A DNA stretch of 12,573 nt from Planctomycetota bacterium (GTDB taxonomy: Bacteria > Planctomycetota > Planctomycetia > Planctomycetales > Planctomycetaceae): positions 1 to 12,573 of the forward strand of contig JAJRTM010000955.1 of the NCBI GenBank assembly GCA_024278285.1. The letters are read 5' to 3'. Made by a program: the position numbers and the translations under genes. This document shows, one piece after another, positions 1-6,152 of this stretch (its first letter is position 1; each line of letters begins with the position of its first letter). Below the pieces are notes generated by a model. The model searched no databases, had not been told where the DNA came from, and saw only the letters and a list, made by a program, of their open reading frames with translations.

Positions 1-1
1 A

Positions 2-109
2 CCGAAACAGATTGAATCTCCCGAAATAATCCAGGAGGTCATCACGCACTTCAAACGGGCAACCCCGTTTATGAGATTTCTCTGTGAAGCGATTGAAATC
101 CCCTACTAA
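2..109 (+). CDS. C-terminal fragment of an unidentified protein
   Basis: An open frame enters from the left edge and runs 35 codons to a TAA at 107-109. The readable part is hydrophilic then mildly hydrophobic, ending in CEAIEIPY, with no motif I recognise. It stops 8 bp before the stop codon of the minus-strand gene at 118, a tight tail-to-tail arrangement that is normal for real genes. Because only the last 35 residues are visible, no function can be given, and a chance open frame cannot be excluded. Confidence 0.45.
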   Translation, partial: PKQIESPEIIQEVITHFKRATPFMRFLCEAIEIPY

Positions 110-117
110 AAAGATGC

Positions 118-537
118 TTAGTCTTTCGGGTAATCTACAGCAGAAATTGTGATGGAGCGGACTTCCGGCTTCTGTTCTGCTGGTTGATAGTACAAGTGAA
201 TTTCACATTCTTCGTACTTTTTTAACATTCCGCTTTGTGCTGCAATGGTAAGTATTTCAGAGACTTGTTTTTGATACCTTGGTTCATTCAAGGTGAGATC
301 ATAGCTGACCCGCATGACAATCCGCAGTACCAGCGGCGTTTGTTTGTGCATTCCATGCTTGCCCCCTTCAACACGCGGGTTTGAATGGGGGAATGTTTCT
401 CCCAGTTGATCGGTCAAAGTACGAAACGGCTGCGTATGTAGTTCCCAGTAACTCCACAGCCCGATGCTGACGATCAAAGCAAAAAGAAACATGCCGAACA
501 CGACCGGCTTTCCCGTCAAACTCCGTTTTGAACTCAC
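118..537 (-). CDS. Small hypothetical protein with one N-terminal membrane anchor
   Basis: I do not recognise this family. A GTG start at 537 gives about 139 residues. It is preceded by GAGGG with a 4-base spacer, the best ribosome site available. The frame stays open upstream to a TTG at 576, which lacks a well-placed site. After a short basic N-terminus (SSKRSLTGK) there is one hydrophobic stretch of about 20 residues (FGMFLFALIVSIGLW). The remaining ~100 residues are soluble and end in a mixed helix/strand region containing EILTIAAQSGMLKKYEECEI. The likely topology is a single-pass inner-membrane protein with its soluble domain outside the cytoplasm. It lies 44-82 bp downstream of the FKBP gene on the same strand, so co-transcription is plausible. 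That context hints at envelope or protein-folding work, but this is only inference. Confidence 0.7.
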   Translation of the reverse strand: MSSKRSLTGKPVVFGMFLFALIVSIGLWSYWELHTQPFRTLTDQLGETFPHSNPRVEGGKHGMHKQTPLVLRIVMRVSYDLTLNEPRYQKQVSEILTIAAQSGMLKKYEECEIHLYYQPAEQKPEVRSITISAVDYPKD

Positions 538-619
538 GACGCCCTCATTTATTCGTATTGACACTGACTCGAACAAGACCTGTTTTTACTGCTGTATGAA
601 AGGGACGCCAGAAAAAAAC

Positions 620-1060
620 TCAATTCGCAGGCGAAGGTGGCTCAATAGAAACTAATTGAATGGTGTATTCAATCGTTTCACCGGCAAGAGGATGATTGGT
701 ATCGAGGACCGCTTCGTCTTCTGAAAGCTGGATCACCCAGGCATCGATTTCTTCATTTTGGATGGTCGCAGTCAACTGGTCCCCTTCCTGTATTCCGGAT
801 GGAAGCCCACTGAGTGGAACCGCAATTTGACGGTTATGATCGCGATACCCAAAAATCTGCTCGGGGTCTGCAATGACCGTCTTTTCTGCTCCAGGCTGCA
901 TCCCCAGTATGCTTTTCCGAAATGCTTCTGTGTAACGCGGGTCACTCAAATTCAATACCAGCGGTTTGCGGTTGGTTGTGTCTTCAATCACGCCACCTTC
1001 TCGTGTACGAGTGATGTAATGAACGGTAACGGTGTCGTTATAGGCTGCTGATTGACTCAT
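620..1060 (-). CDS. FKBP-type peptidyl-prolyl cis-trans isomerase, SlyD-like
   Basis: The 146-residue protein has the SlyD layout. An N-terminal FKBP strand (VTVHYITRT, residues 11-19) leads to the GMQPG turn (53-57) and the PEQIFGYRD segment (66-74). An insert-in-flap chaperone domain follows at about 73-118. The FKBP fold then closes with VLDTNHPLAGETIEYTIQLV (118-137), whose D-x-NHPLAG is the family signature. SlyD proteins isomerise X-Pro bonds and hold unfolded clients in the cytoplasm; no signal peptide is visible here. Two departures stand out. The histidine-rich, nickel-binding tail of E. coli SlyD is absent. The usual loop before the GM turn (hydrophobic-x-G-hydrophobic-E-x-A-L) is replaced by SDPRYTEAFRKSI, so isomerase activity may be reduced. 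The ATG at 1060 is preceded by a modest GGGAAG site. It is probably the first gene of a pair with the small membrane protein downstream. Confidence 0.9.
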   Translation of the reverse strand: MSQSAAYNDTVTVHYITRTREGGVIEDTTNRKPLVLNLSDPRYTEAFRKSILGMQPGAEKTVIADPEQIFGYRDHNRQIAVPLSGLPSGIQEGDQLTATIQNEEIDAWVIQLSEDEAVLDTNHPLAGETIEYTIQLVSIEPPSPAN

Positions 1061-1104
1061 GGATTCTTCCCGTCTCGCAATGTTGTATCTTCAAGTGAGT
1101 ATCA

Positions 1105-1121
1105 TAACCCGGATAAGCCGG
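1105..1121 (-). repeat. 17-bp dispersed repeat, copy 1
   Basis: Read on the minus strand this is CCGGCTTATCCGGGTTA. It matches 4411-4427 on the plus strand at 16 of 17 positions. Each copy lies in a gene-free gap, within 90 bp of inverted-repeat elements. Its role is unknown. Confidence 0.5.
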
Positions 1122-1134
1122 AACTAAACAGAAA

Positions 1135-1169
1135 AGTAGGCGTTAGGTAGTAGGTATTAGGCGTTAGGA
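1135..1169. repeat. Tandem heptamer repeat, five units
   Basis: Five successive 7-base units read AGTAGGC, GTTAGGT, AGTAGGT, ATTAGGC and GTTAGGA, with the shared core TAGG at a fixed phase. The array ends 5 bp before inverted-repeat element A. It resembles the short tandemly repeated heptamers known from intergenic DNA of cyanobacteria, but no function is evident. Confidence 0.7.
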
Positions 1170-1174
1170 AAAAG

Positions 1175-1341
1175 TAGGATGGCGTGCTTGCACCCATCAA
1201 ATGTGGTTTCCACTATTATAAATCTAATGCCGTATCAGTCTGATGCCGGTGAATCAATGGCAGGATAAGAACAAATTTCACTCTCTATTTTTCATTGAAC
1301 GCAACTGGGCACGCGAAGATGGGTGCAAGCACACCATCCTA
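1175..1341. repeat. Inverted-repeat element A (167 bp, MITE/REPIN-like)
   Basis: The 24-base ends at 1175-1198 and 1318-1341 are inverted copies differing at a single base. Each end is itself a small hairpin: GATGG and GTGC pair with GCAC and CCATC, with one bulged base (1178-1198 and 1318-1338). The 119 bp between the arms has no open frame of note and no transposase. Element size, gap location and hairpin-bearing ends resemble the other four elements in the window. It is probably non-autonomous; mobilisation by an enzyme encoded elsewhere is inference. Confidence 0.75.
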
Positions 1342-1482
1342 GGTCGAACTGAAAAATTGAAGGTGTAATGGAATGGTTACATTTCTGTTTATTTGTGGTT
1401 CAAAACAATTCTTATAAAATATCCAGCCAGTTTTGGGCAGCATTTCATTGATAAGAGACTAACCTACTTACATCGTTCCGCC

Positions 1483-1655
1483 GGGTGCCACTGCTGGCTA
1501 GTCCAGCAGTGCGAATGACGATTGAATACCCTATTGTTATAGGGTATCAGACGAATGAAGCATCACTCAAATTCAGGAATAACGGCTTACTCTTTCAGAA
1601 AATTCCACCATCACTTCCGCGGTCTCACTGCTGGGCAAGCCAGGCAGTGGCACCC
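1483..1655. repeat. Inverted-repeat element B (173 bp, MITE/REPIN-like)
   Basis: The left arm (1483-1511) starts GGGTGCC and contains a perfect 9-bp hairpin, CACTGCTGG and CCAGCAGTG around the loop CTAGT. The right arm (1626-1655) is its inverted copy, ending GGCACCC. It has the same hairpin with one inserted base and a changed loop. A 60-codon frame opens inside the element at 1485 but consists of arm sequence and is not taken as a gene. No transposase is present. Confidence 0.75.
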
Positions 1656-2308
1656 AATCCAATCTGACAGCAATAAGCCCCAAGTCTCTTAATGATGGCG
1701 TATTGTTCGACAAAAAAGATCACCTGGACAATCTAAAGATGTCGGTAACGACAAGGATTAAGCTTGCCCTTATTGTGTCACAACAGGGGATGTAAAAGCA
1801 CGCTTCAATTGACCAATAGGCAGTTCAGTGCTTGATTCTCATTGTCGTGATGTAGATAATACGGAATGACCTGCTGGAAGCAATTGTGCAGGTTGTTTTG
1901 ATTTCAGAAACTATATAACGCCCATAAATTAGAAAATTATTCACAATTTCTGGGAACTGGAATCGCGATTGCTTATCCTCTTAGAGATGATAGAGATTAC
2001 GATAAAGAGAGAGAAAACAAGGGGGAAATCCCTGTCGTGTTGCCTGAGAGCATCATCAGTGAGATTGTGTTGTCGTAAAAAAGCAACATCCTGGTCTTGA
2101 AATCGGAGTTGTTCTTCTCGTTTATTTTATTCTCTATTTTAATGAAATGGAGATTTATCGAAGGATCGGGGATTTGAAACTCTTTGATAGAGTTTTGAAA
2201 GAATATGCCTGTTGTTGATACATTAGAATCAGTAACGGGAGATTTCGGAGAGAAATCTTTTGTCATTGAAAATTCGCTGGCGAAAGTCTGTAGTAGGAAA
2301 ATAAAAGC
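1656..2308 (+). other. Gene-free leader region upstream of the Ser/Thr kinase
   Basis: About 650 bp without a convincing gene, becoming AT-rich towards the kinase. TTGATT at 1832 and GATAAT at 1855, 17 bp apart, resemble a sigma-70-type promoter on the plus strand, but planctomycete promoters are poorly defined and this is weak. A 7-bp perfect hairpin (AAACTCT/AGAGTTT, loop TTGAT) lies at 2177-2195. An AGGA ribosome site at about 2294-2297 precedes the kinase ATG. A minus-strand frame of 89 codons (1997-2266) has no ribosome site and low-complexity sequence and is not counted. Confidence 0.4.
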
Positions 2309-3874
2309 ATGTCGCTGAAGTTAACAGCAGAATCGTTCTTAGCGGGTGTCCGTGCAAGTGGATTGGTGGAATCTGCGATGCTGGACAACACGTTAACCGA
2401 ACTAAGGCGGCACGGTCGTAAATTAGACAATGCAGCCGATATTGCAGAAGAACTACTGAAACGGGGACTCATTTCAGAATGGCAATCTGAAAAACTTTTG
2501 CAGGGGCGGCACAAAGGGTTTATTCTTGGTCGATATAAATTGATCAATCTACTTGGTCGCGGCGAAATGAGTGCGGTTTACCTTGCAGAACATCTCGCGA
2601 TGCAAAGACGTTGTGCGATTAAGGTGCTTCCCGCAAACCGCGTCAAAGATACCTCTTACCTGGGGCGATTCCAACGAGAAGCCCGCGCGGTTGCCTCGCT
2701 GGATCATCCTAATATTGTCCGAGCGTACGATGTCGATCAGCAAAACGAAGGTGGCGCAGAAATTCACTTTCTGGTCATGGAATATGTTTCGGGAATCAGC
2801 GTTGAAAATCTCGTCAAGGCAAAAGGGAAACTTCCTTATGTCGAAATTGCAGACATTATTAGACAAACCGCAGAAGGCTTGTCGCATGCTCATCTTGCGG
2901 GATTAATTCATCGCGATATCAAACCTGGTAATTTACTGGTTGATGAGCGAGGAACCGTTAAACTGCTCGATTTGGGACTGGCTCGTTTTTTCAAAGAAGA
3001 TGATGAAGAATCGCTGACGATTAAACATGATGAAAAGGTGCTAGGCACAGCCGACTATCTGGCTCCCGAGCAAGCCGTCGATAGCCATAATGTTGATCAG
3101 CGGGGCGATATCTATAGTTTGGGCTGCACGTTTTACTTTGCATTAACCGGACATCCTCCTTTCACCGATGGTTCTTTAGTGCAAAGACTGCTTGCTCATC
3201 AAACCAGACAACCCCCTTCGATTAAAGTAGATCGTCCAGACATTCCGGAAGACTTGCTCGCGATTGTCGAAAAGATGATGGCGAAACGCCGCGAAGACCG
3301 TTACCAGACAGCTCGTGAATTAGCCGACGATTTACCACGCTGGCTTGGCGATAACGGAACTGATGAGTGGAAGCAGAAAAATATTCACCTCATCAGTATG
3401 CTTTACGGGACATCTCAGGCAACCGCGATGATGGGAGGCAGACAAACTGCATCACAACCTGCCAGGCAGTCTGCTTTGGATGATCTCGCCCCTTCTGCCT
3501 CAGCGGCTGGGGGGAGTGGAATAGACCGCGATACCGGAATGGGAACAGAGTCCTCTCGCAGGCAACCGCAACGAAAACCGCAACGTCCCGATGGCGCACC
3601 GCGGCCCAAGCGAAGGCGAAAATCGACACAGGGATCGTTGGCGGGAAGAAATACCGCCCATGCGGCTCGCAGACAGGTTTCCCAGGCACGTTCACAAAAT
3701 CAGATGGAAGGACAACAAGGGATCTGGATTGTGATCGCTTCGGTACTTGTGACTCTCGGGCTTGTCGCGGGTATTTATTTAATCGTCAGTTCCGGCGGTA
3801 ACGAAAATGGGAACCAAGGGGGAGTCAATCCATCTGAAACGGTTGTGACGCCAGAGGGAGATGGAAATCCCTGA
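2309..3874 (+). CDS. Membrane-anchored serine/threonine protein kinase (PknB/Hanks type)
   Basis: This 521-residue kinase phosphorylates Ser/Thr of unknown targets. Residues 5-70 form the helical N-terminal extension typical of planctomycete kinases (…GLISEWQSEKLLQGR). The catalytic domain spans about 76-346: glycine loop GRGEMSAVY (83-91), ATP-anchoring K105, probable alpha-C E124, catalytic loop HRDIKPGN (201-208), metal-binding DLG (221-223, replacing DFG) and APE (252-254). All catalytic residues are present, so it is probably active. The second and third glycines of the loop are E86 and S88. A Pro/Arg/Gln-rich linker (370-468) leads to one membrane segment (471-494) and a 27-residue tail, placing the kinase in the cytoplasm. 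No PASTA, WD40 or TPR sensor is attached, so the input is unclear. The ATG follows an AGGA site, and the gene stands alone on its strand. Confidence 0.95.
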   Translation: MSLKLTAESFLAGVRASGLVESAMLDNTLTELRRHGRKLDNAADIAEELLKRGLISEWQSEKLLQGRHKGFILGRYKLINLLGRGEMSAVYLAEHLAMQRRCAIKVLPANRVKDTSYLGRFQREARAVASLDHPNIVRAYDVDQQNEGGAEIHFLVMEYVSGISVENLVKAKGKLPYVEIADIIRQTAEGLSHAHLAGLIHRDIKPGNLLVDERGTVKLLDLGLARFFKEDDEESLTIKHDEKVLGTADYLAPEQAVDSHNVDQRGDIYSLGCTFYFALTGHPPFTDGSLVQRLLAHQTRQPPSIKVDRPDIPEDLLAIVEKMMAKRREDRYQTARELADDLPRWLGDNGTDEWKQKNIHLISMLYGTSQATAMMGGRQTASQPARQSALDDLAPSASAAGGSGIDRDTGMGTESSRRQPQRKPQRPDGAPRPKRRRKSTQGSLAGRNTAHAARRQVSQARSQNQMEGQQGIWIVIASVLVTLGLVAGIYLIVSSGGNENGNQGGVNPSETVVTPEGDGNP

Positions 3875-3944
3875 ACTCGATAAATCATCTATAATCTGAC
3901 TTGCCCGACAGCCTGATTCGGGGTTGAATTGCATTCACACAAAC

Positions 3945-3981
3945 GATGCAAAAAAGCATCATCAAAAGAGCTTTGATGATG
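3945..3981 (-). terminator. Intrinsic terminator, minus strand
   Basis: Read on the minus strand, a perfect 10-bp stem (CATCATCAAA/TTTGATGATG, loop GCTCT) is followed by C and six T residues. The stem is AT-rich, so strength is uncertain. It could end the transcript of the oxidoreductase at 4705, although that would leave a 3' tail of over 700 nt through two repeat elements, or a short unannotated minus-strand RNA. Confidence 0.5.
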
Positions 3982-3984
3982 TCA

Positions 3985-4172
3985 GCATTTGAAACCACTT
4001 GGCTGCCGGGCGGCTGGTTCTTTTTGCCTTGTTGATGTCGGGATGTGTTGTTCGCCTTGCAACCGGACTGGCTTCTGTTAACGACGCAACAAACGTGGCT
4101 TTGCAACCCGCGGTACAGCAATTAACCGGACGTGCGCACGAACACCCCATGTTAAATCATGGGGTGTTTTTT
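3985..4172 (+). other. Possible small RNA or very small lipoprotein-like frame before a strong terminator
   Basis: A plus-strand segment ends in a strong terminator without a clear gene. A frame from a TTG at 3999 to 4193 encodes about 64 residues with a lipoprotein-like start (LVLFALLMSGC). It has no ribosome site, and its last codons run through the terminator stem, which argues against it. Other explanations are the 3' untranslated end of the kinase transcript or a small RNA. I favour the 3' end of the kinase mRNA. Confidence 0.2.
4142..4172 (+). terminator. Strong intrinsic terminator, plus strand
   Basis: A perfect 10-bp GC-containing stem (ACACCCCATG/CATGGGGTGT) with loop TTAAAT is followed directly by a T run (4167-4172). 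This is a textbook Rho-independent terminator. It lies about 270 bp after the kinase stop, with no other convincing plus-strand gene between, so it most likely ends the kinase transcript. Confidence 0.85.
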
Positions 4173-4232
4173 GCATTTGTATCTTATCAATAAAATGCTG
4201 CAAAAAAGTGGCAAGATATTATTAAAATAATT

Positions 4233-4391
4233 GGGTAGCCCATCCGCTTTTAGCGGTTGGGTTGCGTAGCAACAAGACGAATGCGCCATGTGGTCTCCAA
4301 GATTATTGGAAGCTCAAATTAAATCTAACTCACATGGCACATTCATCTTGTGCCTGACGGCACCCAACCACTAAAAGTGGTCGGGCTACCC
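4233..4391. repeat. Inverted-repeat element C (159 bp, REPIN/MITE-like, two hairpins per arm)
   Basis: The arms at 4233-4292 and 4331-4391 are about 60 bases each. Both outer ends read GGGTAGCCC going inward. Inside each arm is a first hairpin (4239-4261 and 4363-4385; core CCGCT/AGCGG in the left arm, CCACT/AGTGG in the right) and a second 4-bp hairpin (TTGC/GCAA versus TGCC/GGCA), followed by CAAGA. The arms differ mainly at paired positions, with both partners changed. No gene lies inside. The layout is shared with element D. Confidence 0.85.
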
Positions 4392-4410
4392 TGATTCATA
4401 AATTATCGTT

Positions 4411-4427
4411 CCGGTTTATCCGGGTTA
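4411..4427 (+). repeat. 17-bp dispersed repeat, copy 2
   Basis: CCGGTTTATCCGGGTTA matches the minus-strand sequence at 1105-1121 at 16 of 17 positions. It lies between elements C and D. A partial match (TCCGGGTTAG) also occurs at about 8295-8304, overlapping the end of mch. Confidence 0.5.
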
Positions 4428-4459
4428 GGCATCGATCAAACAATAATTGTTGTCTCTTT

Positions 4460-4636
4460 GGATGGCCCAGACGCATCGCGTCTGGGTGACGCAGTCACAA
4501 GAAGTCTTATCAGACACTCTGCCCAGGCAATAATCGCCCCTTCTTTTATTACCGTTTCCTGCTTTTTCTTCGTCGGAAACCACATTCTCGGCTTCTTGTT
4601 GCGGGGCAACTCAGACGCGATGCGTCTGAGCTATCC
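4460..4636. repeat. Inverted-repeat element D (177 bp, same family as C)
   Basis: The 45-base arms lie at 4460-4504 and 4592-4636. Each begins GGATRGC at its outer end, then has a 9-bp hairpin with a 3-base loop (4466-4486 and 4610-4630). A second 4-bp hairpin follows (TGAC/GTCA on the left, TTGC/GCAA on the right), then CAAGAAG. One pair in the first hairpin and two in the second differ between arms while still pairing. A 72-codon frame across the element is regarded as spurious. It lies 68 bp past the stop of the oxidoreductase. Confidence 0.85.
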
Positions 4637-4704
4637 CCGTAATGAAATGCGTCAGAATTGTTCGAGTGATCCTTAATAGAGGCTTCCTTCAGAGTTGCCC
4701 ACCT

Positions 4705-6012
4705 TCACATTTGCCATTGACGAGCTGGGCGGGTTCGTAAGCCGTTGGCTTCGTTGTCGTTGATGAATTCTTCTTTTTTTGGATCGAATTTCAAATTGCG
4801 ATTCAGTAACCACGACATCGCTGCTGCGTGAGACGCGATGTGAGAATGCCGCATGACGTTTGCATTGGCTGCGGGGGCTTTTCGTGATTTAATGCAATCG
4901 AAAAAGTTTCGCGAATGTGCTTTCACATCCAGTCCGGATTCCTTTTTCGGAATCTGCGAAACTTGCTTTTTAAGGGCCTCCGAAGAAACTTCGATTCCGC
5001 CACTGTCTCCCACTTCGACCCAGCCTTGATCTCCTTCAAATCGAACCGGACATGTCCCAAGATGTTGATGCCAGCCGGGGCGTTTGCCGAACGGAGTTTC
5101 CAGAAAATGTATCACCAGTTTAACGCCGTTTGCGTAATGGGCGATGATGTTTTTATCGGAGGGGATATATTCAATCGGCATTGTTTCGTCTGCTTTGTTG
5201 GCCCATTGGCACAAATCGACGGTATGGGCACACCAGTCCAACAGACGACTGCCAGATTCAAAATCGTAATGCCCGCGCCACCTTCCAGCCACATACTGAC
5301 TGTTATAAGGTCGCCACGGTGCCGGGCCGAGCCACATATTCCAATCGACCACTTTCGGATCGGGAGTCTGTTCTCTGGGCAGCCAGGCTTTCGTCACCTC
5401 CGGCATGTAAGCGGAAGCGTGAACGGTATGAATTTTCCCGAGCTGTCCGGTGTGAGCCAGTTCCACTGCTTTCTGAAAGTTCGCAACAGAACGGCGTTGC
5501 GTTCCAGCCTGAAAAACCCGTTTAGTATTTTTGATTGTCTCCGCAAGTTCCTGACAGTAAGCGATGGTTAGTCCACACGGTTTCTCGCAGTAGATATCTT
5601 TCCCGGCATTGGCTGCGATCACAGAAGCTGTTGTATGCCAGCGATCTCCGGTCGCGATCAGCACCGCATCGATATCTTTGCGAGCGAGCAGTTCTCGAAA
5701 ATCGTGATACAAAACGCAATCATTGTTGCCATAAAATTCGTCAACCTGTTTCTTCCCTGCCTCTCGACGACTGGCCTGCACATCGGCAATCGCCACACAT
5801 TGTACATCGGGCTGAGTCAACATCCCCTTCAAAACGTATCGGCAACGTGGTCCGATTCCGATAACGCCCAGCGTAATTTTTTCACTCGCAGCCACATTCC
5901 CTTCCCGCCCCAAGGCACGGGCAGGAACAATCCACGGCAGAGAAACAGCAGAGCTTGCCGTGACGGTACTTTGTATAAAATGACGTCGCGTTGATTGAGA
6001 TTCGCTACTCAT
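4705..6012 (-). CDS. Tat-exported Gfo/Idh/MocA-family NAD(P)-dependent oxidoreductase
   Basis: The 435-residue protein begins with a twin-arginine signal (STRRHFI, residues 7-13), then a hydrophobic stretch to about residue 32, as in the many exported Gfo/Idh/MocA proteins of planctomycetes. The Rossmann domain starts at about 46 with GVIGIGPRC (49-57); the third glycine of GxGxxG is replaced. CEKP at 142-145 is the conserved Lys-Pro motif of the family. DWCAHTVD (259-266) carries the usual catalytic-region D259 and H263. The C-terminal part fits the substrate-binding half found in sugar or inositol dehydrogenases. The substrate is unknown; export suggests oxidation or reduction of sugars or polyols outside the cytoplasm. 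The ATG at 6012 has GGGGAG upstream. It lies 140 bp downstream of the histidine kinase on the same strand, so a shared transcript is possible but unproven. Confidence 0.93.
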   Translation of the reverse strand: MSSESQSTRRHFIQSTVTASSAVSLPWIVPARALGREGNVAASEKITLGVIGIGPRCRYVLKGMLTQPDVQCVAIADVQASRREAGKKQVDEFYGNNDCVLYHDFRELLARKDIDAVLIATGDRWHTTASVIAANAGKDIYCEKPCGLTIAYCQELAETIKNTKRVFQAGTQRRSVANFQKAVELAHTGQLGKIHTVHASAYMPEVTKAWLPREQTPDPKVVDWNMWLGPAPWRPYNSQYVAGRWRGHYDFESGSRLLDWCAHTVDLCQWANKADETMPIEYIPSDKNIIAHYANGVKLVIHFLETPFGKRPGWHQHLGTCPVRFEGDQGWVEVGDSGGIEVSSEALKKQVSQIPKKESGLDVKAHSRNFFDCIKSRKAPAANANVMRHSHIASHAAAMSWLLNRNLKFDPKKEEFINDNEANGLRTRPARQWQM

Positions 6013-6152
6013 TCGTGAATCACTCCCCTAATAAGAAACTGATGCTAAATGTTCTACATGACTATCGGTAAAGGGTATCCAATAAGTAACGCTGCGTGCA
6101 ACCAAAACCTCACTGATCGTATTGTATTCCACACTCAGCCCAATAAATTGAT

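Noticed and set aside
1485..1667. A 60-codon plus-strand frame
   Set aside because: It lies almost wholly inside inverted-repeat element B and its ends encode the repeat arms.
1997..2266. An 89-codon minus-strand frame divergent from the kinase
   Set aside because: It has no ribosome binding site, low-complexity composition and no recognisable motif.
1061..2308. CRISPR array or tRNA in the long gaps
   Set aside because: The repeats are inverted pairs or 7-base tandems, not regularly spaced direct repeats with spacers, and no cloverleaf was found by eye.
3885..4121. A 78-codon minus-strand frame with a hydrophobic stretch
   Set aside because: It runs through the minus-strand terminator hairpin and lacks a ribosome site or known motif.
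4439..4451. 13-bp palindrome AACAATAATTGTT as an operator
   Set aside because: It is AT-rich, lies between two repeat elements and far from any gene start, so a regulatory call is not supported.
4458..4676. A 72-codon plus-strand frame with a hydrophobic middle
   Set aside because: It coincides with element D; the sequence is explained by the repeat arms, and there is no ribosome site.
4915..5571. A 218-codon plus-strand open frame
   Set aside because: It is fully antisense to the Gfo/Idh/MocA oxidoreductase, whose motifs are clear, and its translation shows no domain.
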